Below are positions 31,169-40,220 of a stretch of 64,000 nucleotides of DNA, in pieces (position 1 is the first letter of the stretch; each line of letters opens with the position of its first letter). The DNA is taken from contig NZ_CP041036.1 of assembly GCF_006385555.1 (NCBI RefSeq), positions 3,410,001 through 3,474,000 on the forward strand. The letters are read 5' to 3'. Source of the stretch: Shewanella polaris (lineage in GTDB: Bacteria > Pseudomonadota > Gammaproteobacteria > Enterobacterales > Shewanellaceae). The position numbers and the translations under genes were made by a program. The notes below the pieces were generated by a model. That model was not told the origin of the DNA. It ran no database searches and was given only the letters and a program-made list of their open reading frames with translations.

Positions 31169-32281
31169 ATGAATGTTTATAGAGATATGACTCAAATGAT
31201 GAATAAACTTGGCCAATGTTTTTTCTTAACAACCATATTTTTTTTGGGCTTCATTGTCTTTTTACCTAATGCCAGTGCCGCACAAAAATCTCCTCGGGCA
31301 GAAAAAGTCGTGCCTGTCATCACTGCAACCATTGAACAACATGACCTATCACAATCAATTACCTTGATAGGAAAACTTGCTGCTACTCATGCGGTAATGA
31401 TAGCGCCACAAGTAGCAGGTAAAATAGACAACATAGAAGTCACATCCAACCAACATGTCAGTAAAGGACAAGTATTACTAACCCTAGATAACCGCAAAGC
31501 AAAAGCCAGTGTGACCGAAGCTCAAGCTTACTATAAGGATGAGGTTCGTAAGCTTAATGAATTTAACAAGCTGATTCACGTTAACGCCATCACTCAAACA
31601 GAAATAGAAGCTCAAAAAGCGAATGTCGATATCGCTTTCGCACGACTCGAATCAGCTAAAACCGACTTGGATTACCACACATTAACGGCACCATTTCCCG
31701 GTAATACAGGTTTTATTAATTTCAGTCGTGGGAAAATGGTTAGTATCAATGAATCACTGTTATCACTTGATGACTTATCCGTATTACAGCTCGACCTACA
31801 AGTTCCTGAGCATTATCTTTCACTACTAAGTACTGGGATGTCGGTAAGCGCTACAAGCAGAGCGTGGAATAAAGTCATTTTTACAGGCAAGATTATCGCG
31901 ATTGATCCTCGCGTCAATTCAGCAACTCTCAATCTCAATATTCGTAGTCAGTTTGATAATAAAAAAGGTCAATTAAAGCCTGGCATGATGATGTCAGCAA
32001 CACTAGTATTTCCTAGTGTGTCATCTCCTATTGTCCCAGTACAAGCGCTTGAATATTCAGGCACCAGACGTTATGTCTACGTGATAAATCAAGACAATAT
32101 CGCCACACGCACCCAAGTAATGTTAGGCGCGCGAATTAAAGATCAGGTATTAATAGAATCTGGTATCAATATAGGCGATCACATTGTTGTACAAGGACTA
32201 GTGAACATGCGTGACGGTGTGAAAGTGAAAGACTTAGCCACTCAGTCTACAACAAGCCCTGTTAAACAGGAGCGCGAATAA
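31169..32281 (+). CDS. RND efflux periplasmic adaptor (membrane fusion protein)
   Basis: This protein links an RND pump to an outer-membrane channel. The 370-residue product has an N-terminal hydrophobic export segment (TTIFFLGFIVFL, ending at ASAAQ). A lipoyl/barrel-sandwich half follows (MIAPQVAGKIDNIEVTSNQHVSKGQVLLTLD), then an alpha hairpin, the second lipoyl half (LTAPFPGNTGFINFSRG) and a beta-barrel. The true start is uncertain: ATG 31169 is upstream of ATG 31187 and 31196, and 31196 (MMNKLGQ) gives a more standard signal peptide. Its stop overlaps the permease start (TAATG), so both are translated together. Confidence 0.9.
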   Translation: MNVYRDMTQMMNKLGQCFFLTTIFFLGFIVFLPNASAAQKSPRAEKVVPVITATIEQHDLSQSITLIGKLAATHAVMIAPQVAGKIDNIEVTSNQHVSKGQVLLTLDNRKAKASVTEAQAYYKDEVRKLNEFNKLIHVNAITQTEIEAQKANVDIAFARLESAKTDLDYHTLTAPFPGNTGFINFSRGKMVSINESLLSLDDLSVLQLDLQVPEHYLSLLSTGMSVSATSRAWNKVIFTGKIIAIDPRVNSATLNLNIRSQFDNKKGQLKPGMMMSATLVFPSVSSPIVPVQALEYSGTRRYVYVINQDNIATRTQVMLGARIKDQVLIESGINIGDHIVVQGLVNMRDGVKVKDLATQSTTSPVKQERE

Positions 32282-35200
32282 TGTGGTTAAGTGATACGGC
32301 CGTTAAGCGCCCTGTTGTTGCAATTGTACTGAGTTTATTACTGTGTGTGTTTGGCTTAGTGTCATTTTCTAAACTGTCAGTTAGAGAAATGCCCGATGTA
32401 CAAAACCCTGTAGTGACCGTTATGACCACCTATAGCGGTGCATCGGCCACTATCATGGAAAGTAAAATAACCAAGACTCTCGAAGATGAGTTGACCGGGA
32501 TCAGCGGTATAGATGAGATCACATCAGTCACTCGAAATGGCATGTCACGTATTTCAGTCGAATTTGAACTTGGTTGGGACTTAACCGAAGGCGTGAGTGA
32601 CATACGAGATGCCGTGGCCAAAGCGCAACGCCGCTTACCTGACGAAGCTGATGATCCCATTGTATCTAAAGATAATGGTACTGGTGAACCATCGATTTAC
32701 GTCAACTTAAGCTCTGAAAATATGGACCGTACTCAGCTCACTGATTACGCCCAACGAGTATTAGAAGATAGATTCAGTTTAATTACTGGTGTTAGCTCGG
32801 TTAATATTTCAGGTGGCTTATACAAAGTCATGTACGTGCAGCTAAAGCCACAATTAATGGCAGGTAGAAATGTGACTACCAGCGATATAATTAATGCATT
32901 AAATACAGAAAACCTTGAAACACCCGGAGGTGAAGTCCGTAATGACACCACTGTAATGTCAGTCAGAACAAAACGGTTATATTACAGCCCAGAAGATTTT
33001 AATTACTTAGTTGTCCACACCGCAAACGATGGCACCCCGATTTACCTTAAAGATGTCGCCAGTGTGTTTATCGGTGCAGAAAACGAAAATTCGACCTTTA
33101 AAAGTAATGGCATTGTCAATTTAAGCCTAGGAATAGTGCCGCAATCAGATGCCAACCCATTAGACATTTCGATGCAAGTACAACAAGAAGTCGATAAAGT
33201 GCAGAGTTTTCTGCCTGAAGGGACACAATTAGTTGTCGACTATGATGCCAATGTGTTTATTGCTCGCTCCATTAATGAGGTTTACAACACCTTGTTCATA
33301 ACTGGTGTGCTGGTTGTGTTGGTGCTGTACATTTTCATCGGTCAAGTGCGAGCGACACTCATACCAGCCGTTACCGTTCCAGTATCATTAATAGCCTCTT
33401 TTATGGCAGCTTACAGTTTAGGTTACTCCATTAACTTATTAACCTTAATGGCACTCATTTTGGCTATTGGACTGGTGGTTGATGACGCCATCGTTGTGGT
33501 GGAAAATATTTTTCATCATATTGAGCAAGGCGAACAACCACTTCTAGCGGCTTATAAAGGGACCCGTGAGGTTGGTTTTGCGGTTATGTCCACTACGTTA
33601 GTGTTAATTATGGTGTTTTTACCCATCTCATTTATGGATGGCATGGTGGGTTTATTGTTTACAGAATTCTCCGTGATGCTGGCAATGTCGGTACTTTTTT
33701 CATCACTTATCGCACTGACACTTACCCCAGTAATGTGCAGTAAGCTATTAAAAGCCAATGTGAAAAAAAATCGCTTTAATCTTGCTATAGATAATGGTTT
33801 TAATAGATTAGAACAACGCTATCGTGGCATGGTCAAATGGGCACTTCGTTGGCGAATAGCGGCACCAATTATTATCATCGCCTGTATCGGTGGTAGTTAC
33901 TTATTAATGCAACAAGTCCCTTCACAGCTCTCACCGCAAGAAGATCGTGGAGTTTTGTTTGCGTTTATTAAAGGTGCCGAAGGCACCAGTTATAATCGCA
34001 TGGTCGCCAATATGGACATTGTTGAAAATCGATTAATGCCACTATTAGGCCAGGGAGTAGTGAAATCATTTAGTGTTGAAGCCCCTGCATTTGGTGGCAG
34101 AGCGGGTGATCAAACCGGATTTGCCATTATCCAACTTGAAGATTGGCAAGATCGTGATACAGATATTAAACAAGCTTTAGCATTAATCAGTCAAACGTTA
34201 AAGGATATTCCTGATGTAATGGTTCGTCCGATGCTACCTGGATTTAGAGGTCAATCAAGTGAACCAGTTCAATTTGTATTGGGGGGCTCCGACTATTCCG
34301 AGTTATTTAAATGGGCCCAAGTACTACAACAAGAAGCCGATGCGAGCCCTATGCTTGACGGTGCTGATTTAGATTACGCAGAAACAACCCCAGAACTTGT
34401 CGTTACGGTCGACAAACAAAGGGCTGCAGAGTTAGGAATTAGCGTCTCAGAAATAGCGACAACCTTAGAAATAATGTTGGGAGGGCGCAGCGAAACAACC
34501 TTTGTTGAACGTGGTGAAGAATATGATGTATACCTACGCGGTGATGAAAACAGCTTTAATAGCGTCACTGACCTCAGTAAGATTTATTTTAGAAGCAGCA
34601 AAGGCGAATTAATCACCCTCGACACCGTCACTAAGGTTGAAGAAGTTGCCTCACCGCAGCGGCTAAGCCATACCAACAAACAAAAATCGATTACCATTAA
34701 AGCAAATTTAGGTGAAGGTTATACACTAGGGGAAGCACTCGACTTTTTAGAGAATCGCGCAATTACATTACTGCCAAACGATATTTCAATTGCCTACACT
34801 GGTGAGTCAAAAGATTTTAAAGAAAACCAAACCGGTGTGCTCATTGTGTTTGCTTTAGCATTACTGATTGCTTACCTAGTATTAGCAGCTCAATTTGAAA
34901 GCTTTATCAATCCGGCAGTGGTGATGTTTACTGTTCCGATGGGTATTTTTGGTGGTTTTATTGGCTTAGTACTCATGCATCAAGGGATGAATATCTATAG
35001 TCAAATTGGCATGATAATGTTAATTGGTATGGTCACCAAGAATGGTATTTTAATTGTCGAATTTGCCAATCAATTACGTGACCGCGGTTTATCACTCGAC
35101 AACGCTATTATAGATGCTTCAGCGCGCCGTTTACGGCCAATATTAATGACCGCATTCACCACTCTAATTGGTGCAATACCCCTGATTATGTCATCCGGAG

Positions 35201-35379
35201 CTGGCAGTGAAAGCCGCATTGCGGTTGGAACTGTGATATTCTTCGGCATGGCATTTGCAACCATAGTCACCCTATTAGTGATCCCAGCAATGTACCGACT
35301 CATCTCTTCGTCAACTCACTCTCCAGGGTTTATTGAAGCACAACTTAATGACGCCATTGCCGCCCAACAAGCGCAATAG
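32281..35379 (+). CDS. RND (HAE-1 type) efflux permease
   Basis: This is an inner-membrane proton-driven exporter of the AcrB superfamily. The 1032 residues show an N-terminal membrane helix, a large periplasmic porter loop and the TM4 motif LAIGLVVDDAIVVVEN with the proton-relay pair D401-D402. After a second porter loop comes the TM10 region LIGMVTKNGILIVEFANQ with the relay lysine. There are twelve membrane helices in total. It is coupled to the adaptor by a one-base overlap. No outer-membrane factor gene lies nearby, so a shared TolC is expected. The substrate cannot be read from sequence. Confidence 0.94.
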   Translation: MWLSDTAVKRPVVAIVLSLLLCVFGLVSFSKLSVREMPDVQNPVVTVMTTYSGASATIMESKITKTLEDELTGISGIDEITSVTRNGMSRISVEFELGWDLTEGVSDIRDAVAKAQRRLPDEADDPIVSKDNGTGEPSIYVNLSSENMDRTQLTDYAQRVLEDRFSLITGVSSVNISGGLYKVMYVQLKPQLMAGRNVTTSDIINALNTENLETPGGEVRNDTTVMSVRTKRLYYSPEDFNYLVVHTANDGTPIYLKDVASVFIGAENENSTFKSNGIVNLSLGIVPQSDANPLDISMQVQQEVDKVQSFLPEGTQLVVDYDANVFIARSINEVYNTLFITGVLVVLVLYIFIGQVRATLIPAVTVPVSLIASFMAAYSLGYSINLLTLMALILAIGLVVDDAIVVVENIFHHIEQGEQPLLAAYKGTREVGFAVMSTTLVLIMVFLPISFMDGMVGLLFTEFSVMLAMSVLFSSLIALTLTPVMCSKLLKANVKKNRFNLAIDNGFNRLEQRYRGMVKWALRWRIAAPIIIIACIGGSYLLMQQVPSQLSPQEDRGVLFAFIKGAEGTSYNRMVANMDIVENRLMPLLGQGVVKSFSVEAPAFGGRAGDQTGFAIIQLEDWQDRDTDIKQALALISQTLKDIPDVMVRPMLPGFRGQSSEPVQFVLGGSDYSELFKWAQVLQQEADASPMLDGADLDYAETTPELVVTVDKQRAAELGISVSEIATTLEIMLGGRSETTFVERGEEYDVYLRGDENSFNSVTDLSKIYFRSSKGELITLDTVTKVEEVASPQRLSHTNKQKSITIKANLGEGYTLGEALDFLENRAITLLPNDISIAYTGESKDFKENQTGVLIVFALALLIAYLVLAAQFESFINPAVVMFTVPMGIFGGFIGLVLMHQGMNIYSQIGMIMLIGMVTKNGILIVEFANQLRDRGLSLDNAIIDASARRLRPILMTAFTTLIGAIPLIMSSGAGSESRIAVGTVIFFGMAFATIVTLLVIPAMYRLISSSTHSPGFIEAQLNDAIAAQQAQ

Positions 35380-35402
35380 CCTTAATTTTCTCAGGTTTAA
35401 TA

Positions 35403-35876
35403 ATGACAACGCTTGCAGTATTCGTAGATGTGCAAAATATTTATTACACCTGTAAACAAGGTTTTGGGCGTTCATTTAATTACCGTGCCTTGTATAAACG
35501 TTTATCTGCTCAAGGTAATATCAGCCACGCTATTGCCTACGCAATAGCCCCGGCTGATGACGGACAGGTAAAGTTTCAAGATGCACTAAAGCATATTGGC
35601 TTTACCGTGAAAACTAAGCCCTATATTCAACGTAGTGATGGCTCTGCAAAAGGTGATTGGGATGTTGGGATTACCATCGACATGCTTGAGATAGCGCCTG
35701 CTGTTGACGAAGTAATTTTACTGTCTGGAGATGGCGATTTCGATTTATTACTAAAAAAAATCAATCAAACAACGACATGCTACACCCATGTAATTAGTGT
35801 TGAGCGCCTTACTGCAAAGTCATTAACCGACCAATGTCAGCAATTTACTGCCATTGATAGCACGTTATTAATTTAA
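35403..35876 (+). CDS. NYN domain (LabA-like) protein, putative RNase
   Basis: The 157-residue protein is almost entirely one NYN/PIN-like domain. The N-terminal AVFVDVQNIYY carries D9 and N12. Further acidic residues lie in KGDWDVGITIDM and the C-terminal LLSGDGDFDLLL, the set that binds metal in this nuclease fold. LabA/DUF88 proteins are putative RNases of unclear target. It follows the RND permease by 23 bases and may be cotranscribed by read-through. A functional tie to the pump is not evident. Confidence 0.85.
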   Translation: MTTLAVFVDVQNIYYTCKQGFGRSFNYRALYKRLSAQGNISHAIAYAIAPADDGQVKFQDALKHIGFTVKTKPYIQRSDGSAKGDWDVGITIDMLEIAPAVDEVILLSGDGDFDLLLKKINQTTTCYTHVISVERLTAKSLTDQCQQFTAIDSTLLI

Positions 35877-36208
35877 TCATTTGCGCAATCGCTTTTCAGA
35901 TTTCGTCGATGGCAGTACTTATTCTAATAATACTAAACTTCAATTAAACTTTTTAAACATTAAATTGAAGACTTACATTATGAGTAACTCAGAGAAACGT
36001 TGCAAAGAACCAATGAATAAATTTAAGATCACTGCATTAGGGTTACCAATATTGTAATAATAAATTTTTTACGAAATCAATTTATAGCCTTAGACTATTG
36101 ATTATCATAATTATTATCCAAATATTTACCCGACTGAGTAAATACCACTTGGGTAGTAAAGATGGTAGTATTCACTCAATGTTATTAAAATATTTAATAA
36201 AGGATGAT
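35877..36208. other. Intergenic region with no supported gene
   Basis: This 332-base AT-rich stretch lies between the NYN gene and the start chosen for the solute-binding protein. It contains a 25-codon frame (35980-36057) without a ribosome site and an in-frame upstream extension of the next gene that I regard as untranslated. No clear terminator or promoter stands out. Confidence 0.5.
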
Positions 36209-37024
36209 ATGTCGTTAATAGGTTACCTCAGCACCTTGGTTGATCATATTTCAACCTATAAAGTACGCAGAATATCTGCACAGGTTACTTTACTTGCATT
36301 GGTGATCTTTTGCGTGATCTTCACACCAAAAACAACATTAGCCGAGCCATTAAAAATCACTTTGGCAGCTGAAGATGGCTGGCCACCTTTTGCCAACGAA
36401 TTTGGCAGCGGTATTTCCCACAATCTAATCAATCAAGCCTTCAAGCAAGTTGATGTAGACGTTTCTACTATTATAGTGCCTTATACTCGCGGACTCATAA
36501 TGACCGAGCGAGGATCTGTTGATGGCGTCTTTAATGTCACTCGGGAGGAAAGTACCATAGATCGCTTTGTGTTTGGTAATGAGCCTCTTTTTACCGTAAC
36601 CGCATCTTTTTTCTTTGCTAAAGAACATCCAACAATGGCCAATAATAAATGGCTGCTCCCAAGCAGAAGTATTATCGGGATTGTGAATGGTTATGAATAC
36701 GGTGACGAATTCAACACACTGGTAGAACAACGAAAATTGCAAGTCATTACGGTTAACAGTCAACGTCAGCTGATCAATTTATTATTAGTCGGCCGAATTG
36801 ATACCGCGATTATGTTCGATCTTGTGGCAGATGTTTACATTCAACAGATGGGAGTTGAAGACGATATAACGGCTAAATTCATTAACCATAAAAGTGAAAT
36901 TTTTGTCGCGTTCTCTAAACTAAATCCGCAAGCGGAGCGTCTTAGCAAGTTATTAGACGAAGGGCTATTAACATTACAAAAGCAGGGTAAATATCATCAA
37001 CTGCTTCAGCCTGAAAATGATTAA
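36209..37024 (+). CDS. Periplasmic amino-acid-type solute-binding protein (SBP_bac_3 family)
   Basis: The frame opens at 36098, but ATG 36209 is preceded by AAAGGATGAT, giving 271 residues with a signal peptide whose hydrophobic core is VTLLALVIFCVIF and likely cleavage after TLA. The mature part has the periplasmic type II binding fold of family 3: LAAEDGWPPFANEFGSGI, a central hinge (GVFNVTREES) and a C-terminal YHQLL segment. No permease or ATPase gene is adjacent. Such orphan proteins in Shewanella may act in sensing or feed a distant transporter. Ligand unknown. Confidence 0.82.
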   Translation: MSLIGYLSTLVDHISTYKVRRISAQVTLLALVIFCVIFTPKTTLAEPLKITLAAEDGWPPFANEFGSGISHNLINQAFKQVDVDVSTIIVPYTRGLIMTERGSVDGVFNVTREESTIDRFVFGNEPLFTVTASFFFAKEHPTMANNKWLLPSRSIIGIVNGYEYGDEFNTLVEQRKLQVITVNSQRQLINLLLVGRIDTAIMFDLVADVYIQQMGVEDDITAKFINHKSEIFVAFSKLNPQAERLSKLLDEGLLTLQKQGKYHQLLQPEND

Positions 37025-37050
37025 CCACAATATAATAAGGTCATAGCGAT

Positions 37051-37482
37051 ATGAGCCATTCTCCTGCAGAGCCTAAATACAGTCCAATCTACTCTTTTGC
37101 TGTACAAATTTATTATGAAGATACTGATTTTTCTGGTGTAGTTTATCATCCAAATTTTTTAAAGTATTTTGAACGTGCGCGGGAGCATGTCATTGGCGCA
37201 GAGGTACTCAGCAAGCTTTGGCAGCAACAACAATTGGGTTTTGCTGTCTATCGCAGCGATATGTTATGTCACGATGGCGTTGAGTTTGCTGATATTATTG
37301 ATGTGCGTACGCAATTTTATTTTGAGAGTAAATACCGCACAGTATGGAAACAGGAAATATGGCGGCCAAATGCTAAAAAGCCTGCTGTAACAGCAACAAT
37401 TGAAATGGTTTGCATGAATCAAAAACGCCAGTTAGCACCTATGCCTGCAACATTAATCAGCCAGTTGTCAGTAGGATTTTAA
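37051..37482 (+). CDS. Acyl-CoA thioesterase, YbgC/4HBT family
   Basis: This hot-dog-fold enzyme hydrolyses acyl-CoA thioesters. The 143-residue sequence has the signature YYEDTDFSGVVYHPNFLKYF, where D26 matches the catalytic aspartate of 4-hydroxybenzoyl-CoA thioesterase and Y32-H33 follow as usual. The YbgC of the tol-pal operon is a relative, but this copy is not near tol genes, so it is probably a paralogue. It starts 26 bases after the binding-protein gene and may be cotranscribed. Confidence 0.88.
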   Translation: MSHSPAEPKYSPIYSFAVQIYYEDTDFSGVVYHPNFLKYFERAREHVIGAEVLSKLWQQQQLGFAVYRSDMLCHDGVEFADIIDVRTQFYFESKYRTVWKQEIWRPNAKKPAVTATIEMVCMNQKRQLAPMPATLISQLSVGF

Positions 37483-37528
37483 TCATTAACTCTCTACTTA
37501 TAAAATTGCATTCAGTTTATAAGGCTCC

Positions 37529-39019
37529 TTATGATTCATTAGATATCGGATAGTTAAGTTGCGGGTAACTATGTTCAAATTCGCTTACGGTGAATGGCTT
37601 TGCAAAGTAATCACCTTGAATAGTATCGACTCCAAAACCCGTTAACACTTCTAATACTGATTTTGATTCAACGCCTTCAACCGTCACTTTAAAACCCAAA
37701 TTTTTAGCCAGTTCTATACTGGTCTTCACAATGTGTTTGGCAGCAGCAGAGGTTTCAAATTCATTTAAAAAGGCTTTATCAATCTTAACTTCATCTACTG
37801 GGAGATAACGTAAATATGCCAACGATGAATGTCCTGTACCAAAATCATCAATAGCAAGTTTAACCCCAATATCACGCAATTGATTTAAAATAACAATGGT
37901 ATTTTCGACAGATGACATTAAAGCACTTTCGGTGATTTCAATAGTAATCGATTCGGCAGGAACTAGGTATTGGGATAATTTAGTGGCAACATCGACAGCT
38001 AAATTGGGATTATCTAAATCAGTAGATGACAAGTTTAGGGCCACATTAATATAAATACCCATATTGCGCCATTTAGCTTGTTGAGCGATGACCTTATCAA
38101 GCACCCAAGAGCTTAACATTTCGATCATACCAGTTTGTTCCGCGAGTGGAATAAACTCACTAGGTGAAATTAATCCTAAGCCTTCATGTTGCCAACGAAT
38201 CAAAGCTTCAACCTGTTTACATTGACCACTTTTTATATCCAACTTAGGCTGAAATACCATAAACAGTTGGTTTTGCTTTAAACCTTTAGGTAAGCCATTG
38301 ATAATTAATAATTCTCGATACTGTGCTTTATCGTCATCTTGATCATAAAAAGCTATCTGCTGTTTTAATGTTTTGGCCTTTTTCAGTGCTAAATCTAATC
38401 GGCGCAACATTAAACTGACATCGGCATGGTGCTCGTTTAACGACAAGACACCAAGCTGCACTTTGATGCTAATTGGCTGTTGTTCTATTTCAAACAGGGT
38501 TTGTAAATCATTTTTTATCGCAAACAATTGCTCACTAGTCAATGGTTTATGAAAAAACAACAGAAACTCATTACCGTTCATCCTTGCGATAAATTGAGCT
38601 TTACAGCTGATATTAGTGATTTTTTTAGCAAACGCTTTTAGAAGTTTATCGCCAAATACAAAACCAAATAAATCATTTACAAAACGAAATTGTCGAATAT
38701 CTATCAACACTAACATGCCTTCTGAAATAGGCATTATTGACAGAATTCTGCGTTTAAAACCAACGCGATTAGCCAATCCCGTTAATTTATCTCGTTCACT
38801 GCTTAAATAATTTGATTGATGTAAATTGTTGAGGACGTTAGTAAGTGGTTTTAATAATGTTGAAGGGGAGTCGATTAAAAATGAATCTTGATTTAATAAT
38901 TGTAATTCAAGTGAATGAGTCAATTGCCGAATAAATCGATATTGACGCCAATAAAAATACCCGACAATGCACAGCATAACCGTAAGTATAAATAATATTA
39001 TTATCAGTAAATAATTCAT
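37529..39019 (-). CDS. Membrane EAL phosphodiesterase with degenerate GGDEF domain
   Basis: The 496-residue protein has one N-terminal membrane helix (about 3-22). A GGDEF domain (about 75-230) has its signature changed to MNGNEF (147-152), so cyclase activity is unlikely. The EAL domain (about 245-490) keeps its catalytic set: E271 of EALIRW, N329, E361, D391-D392, K412, E448 and Q468. It should therefore hydrolyse c-di-GMP to pGpG, perhaps with the GGDEF part binding GTP as an allosteric site. There is no other sensor domain. It runs opposite to the thioesterase gene and lies 106 bases downstream of the HDOD gene on the same strand. Confidence 0.92.
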   Translation of the reverse strand: MNYLLIIILFILTVMLCIVGYFYWRQYRFIRQLTHSLELQLLNQDSFLIDSPSTLLKPLTNVLNNLHQSNYLSSERDKLTGLANRVGFKRRILSIMPISEGMLVLIDIRQFRFVNDLFGFVFGDKLLKAFAKKITNISCKAQFIARMNGNEFLLFFHKPLTSEQLFAIKNDLQTLFEIEQQPISIKVQLGVLSLNEHHADVSLMLRRLDLALKKAKTLKQQIAFYDQDDDKAQYRELLIINGLPKGLKQNQLFMVFQPKLDIKSGQCKQVEALIRWQHEGLGLISPSEFIPLAEQTGMIEMLSSWVLDKVIAQQAKWRNMGIYINVALNLSSTDLDNPNLAVDVATKLSQYLVPAESITIEITESALMSSVENTIVILNQLRDIGVKLAIDDFGTGHSSLAYLRYLPVDEVKIDKAFLNEFETSAAAKHIVKTSIELAKNLGFKVTVEGVESKSVLEVLTGFGVDTIQGDYFAKPFTVSEFEHSYPQLNYPISNES

Positions 39020-39125
39020 AATGTTCTAATCTTATGCTTTCTTTATACGTTAAATTAGCATTATATTTGGATATTATATTGTATTGGCTCAATGACTTAA
39101 ATTGGTAACAATAAATCCAATACGA

Positions 39126-39968
39126 CTATTCGTAACTCTGTTTAATTGAATGATACATTTCAATAAACTCATCACTAGCAAGATCTTCTGGGGTCACGGG
39201 TAAGCCTCGCTCAGCAAAAACACCTAATCTTTCTTCTAACTCTTCACCCGCACGTAACTCTCCGGTATAAAATGCAGCTGAACGAATAAAATCTAGATAA
39301 GTCACTTTTTCAGGCATGTAATGTAAATCAGCCCAGCGCTCCACCACTTCCATCACTTCAGGTGCAAAATCCCATGTTTTCAATATTGCACGACCAATAG
39401 GCCCCTGCATTTTACGCACTAAACTGCGTAAATCGTCAATTCGACTAAATAGCTCTGGCTGAACTTCGGCCTCGGTTAATACTGGTAATGCGCCAATATT
39501 ATGCACCAAACCAGCAAGAGTTAAGGTATCACGGTCTAATTTTTTATTTGGATGGCGCTTGTTATACATTTCAAGCATCGCACAAGATGAAGCCGTCACC
39601 TCAATAGAGGTATTCCATACTTCATCCATTACCTCCCACACCATTTCATTGGTTGAGATAAATAATTGCTCCATTGCCACAGATGTTGTAATAGATTTAA
39701 TTTGCACTAAACCAATACGACTAACCGCAGCGTTTATACTCTCAGCTTTTTTCCCTGCAGAGTATAAAGCGCTATTTGCTACTCTAATAATACGAGCTGA
39801 AATAGCTGCATCTTGACCAATGATCTCAGCGACTTGTTTAAGACTTGAATCTTTACGGGACACAACTTCTTGAACACGCATAGCCACTTCTGGTAATGTT
39901 GGTAGAACTAAAGCGTCATCTTTAAGCTTTCTTAATAGTCCGACCAAGAGTTGATGTTCCGTGGACAT
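39126..39968 (-). CDS. HDOD domain protein
   Basis: The 280-residue cytosolic protein is built around an HDOD domain (about 20-220). The segment LPTLPEVAMRVQEVVSRKDSSLKQVAEIIGQD is cut here to LPTLPEVAMRVQEV for recognition, followed by ISARIIRVANSALYS and GLVHNIGALPVL. HDOD proteins lack phosphodiesterase activity and act as regulatory partners in signalling, often near c-di-GMP genes as here. There is no attached EAL or receiver domain. It is upstream of the EAL gene on the same strand. Confidence 0.9.
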   Translation of the reverse strand: MSTEHQLLVGLLRKLKDDALVLPTLPEVAMRVQEVVSRKDSSLKQVAEIIGQDAAISARIIRVANSALYSAGKKAESINAAVSRIGLVQIKSITTSVAMEQLFISTNEMVWEVMDEVWNTSIEVTASSCAMLEMYNKRHPNKKLDRDTLTLAGLVHNIGALPVLTEAEVQPELFSRIDDLRSLVRKMQGPIGRAILKTWDFAPEVMEVVERWADLHYMPEKVTYLDFIRSAAFYTGELRAGEELEERLGVFAERGLPVTPEDLASDEFIEMYHSIKQSYE

Positions 39969-40017
39969 GGAGTCTCCATAAATAAATAATTACTAATATT
40001 AAGATTATATACCCAAA

Positions 40018-40033
40018 CTGAAAACGTTTGCGA
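40018..40033. promoter_or_regulatory. PurR/LacI-family-like operator between the HDOD gene and trhP
   Basis: CTGAAAACGTTTGCGA matches 12 of 16 positions of the PurR operator ACGCAAACGTTTGCGT, including the central AAACGTTT palindrome. It lies 50 bases before the HDOD gene and about 190 before trhP, so the HDOD gene is the closer target. Only sequence similarity supports this. Confidence 0.4.
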
Positions 40034-40220
40034 TTACTGAGCTAACTAGAATTCAATTAATTATAACTTTCAGTTTTGATTTATCGGTAAAAAAGATTCT
40101 TCAATACTCTAAAAACACAACCAACCTCACAAATACCAAGGCTATATTTGTCCCAGCTAATATCCTTAAGTAAGCTTCGGCCCTTGAATCATACCATGTT
40201 CAACTAGGTCGAGAAAAACC

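Noticed and set aside
30991..31182. 63-residue plus-strand open frame
   Set aside because: It starts inside a terminator stem, has no ribosome site and overlaps the start of the adaptor gene in another frame.
35980..36057. 25-codon open frame (MSNSEKRCKEPM...)
   Set aside because: No ribosome-binding site and no recognisable similarity; chance opening is likely at this length.
36098..36208. N-terminal extension of the solute-binding protein (MIIIIIIQIF...)
   Set aside because: The ATG at 36209 has a good ribosome site and gives a normal signal peptide; the extension is low complexity.
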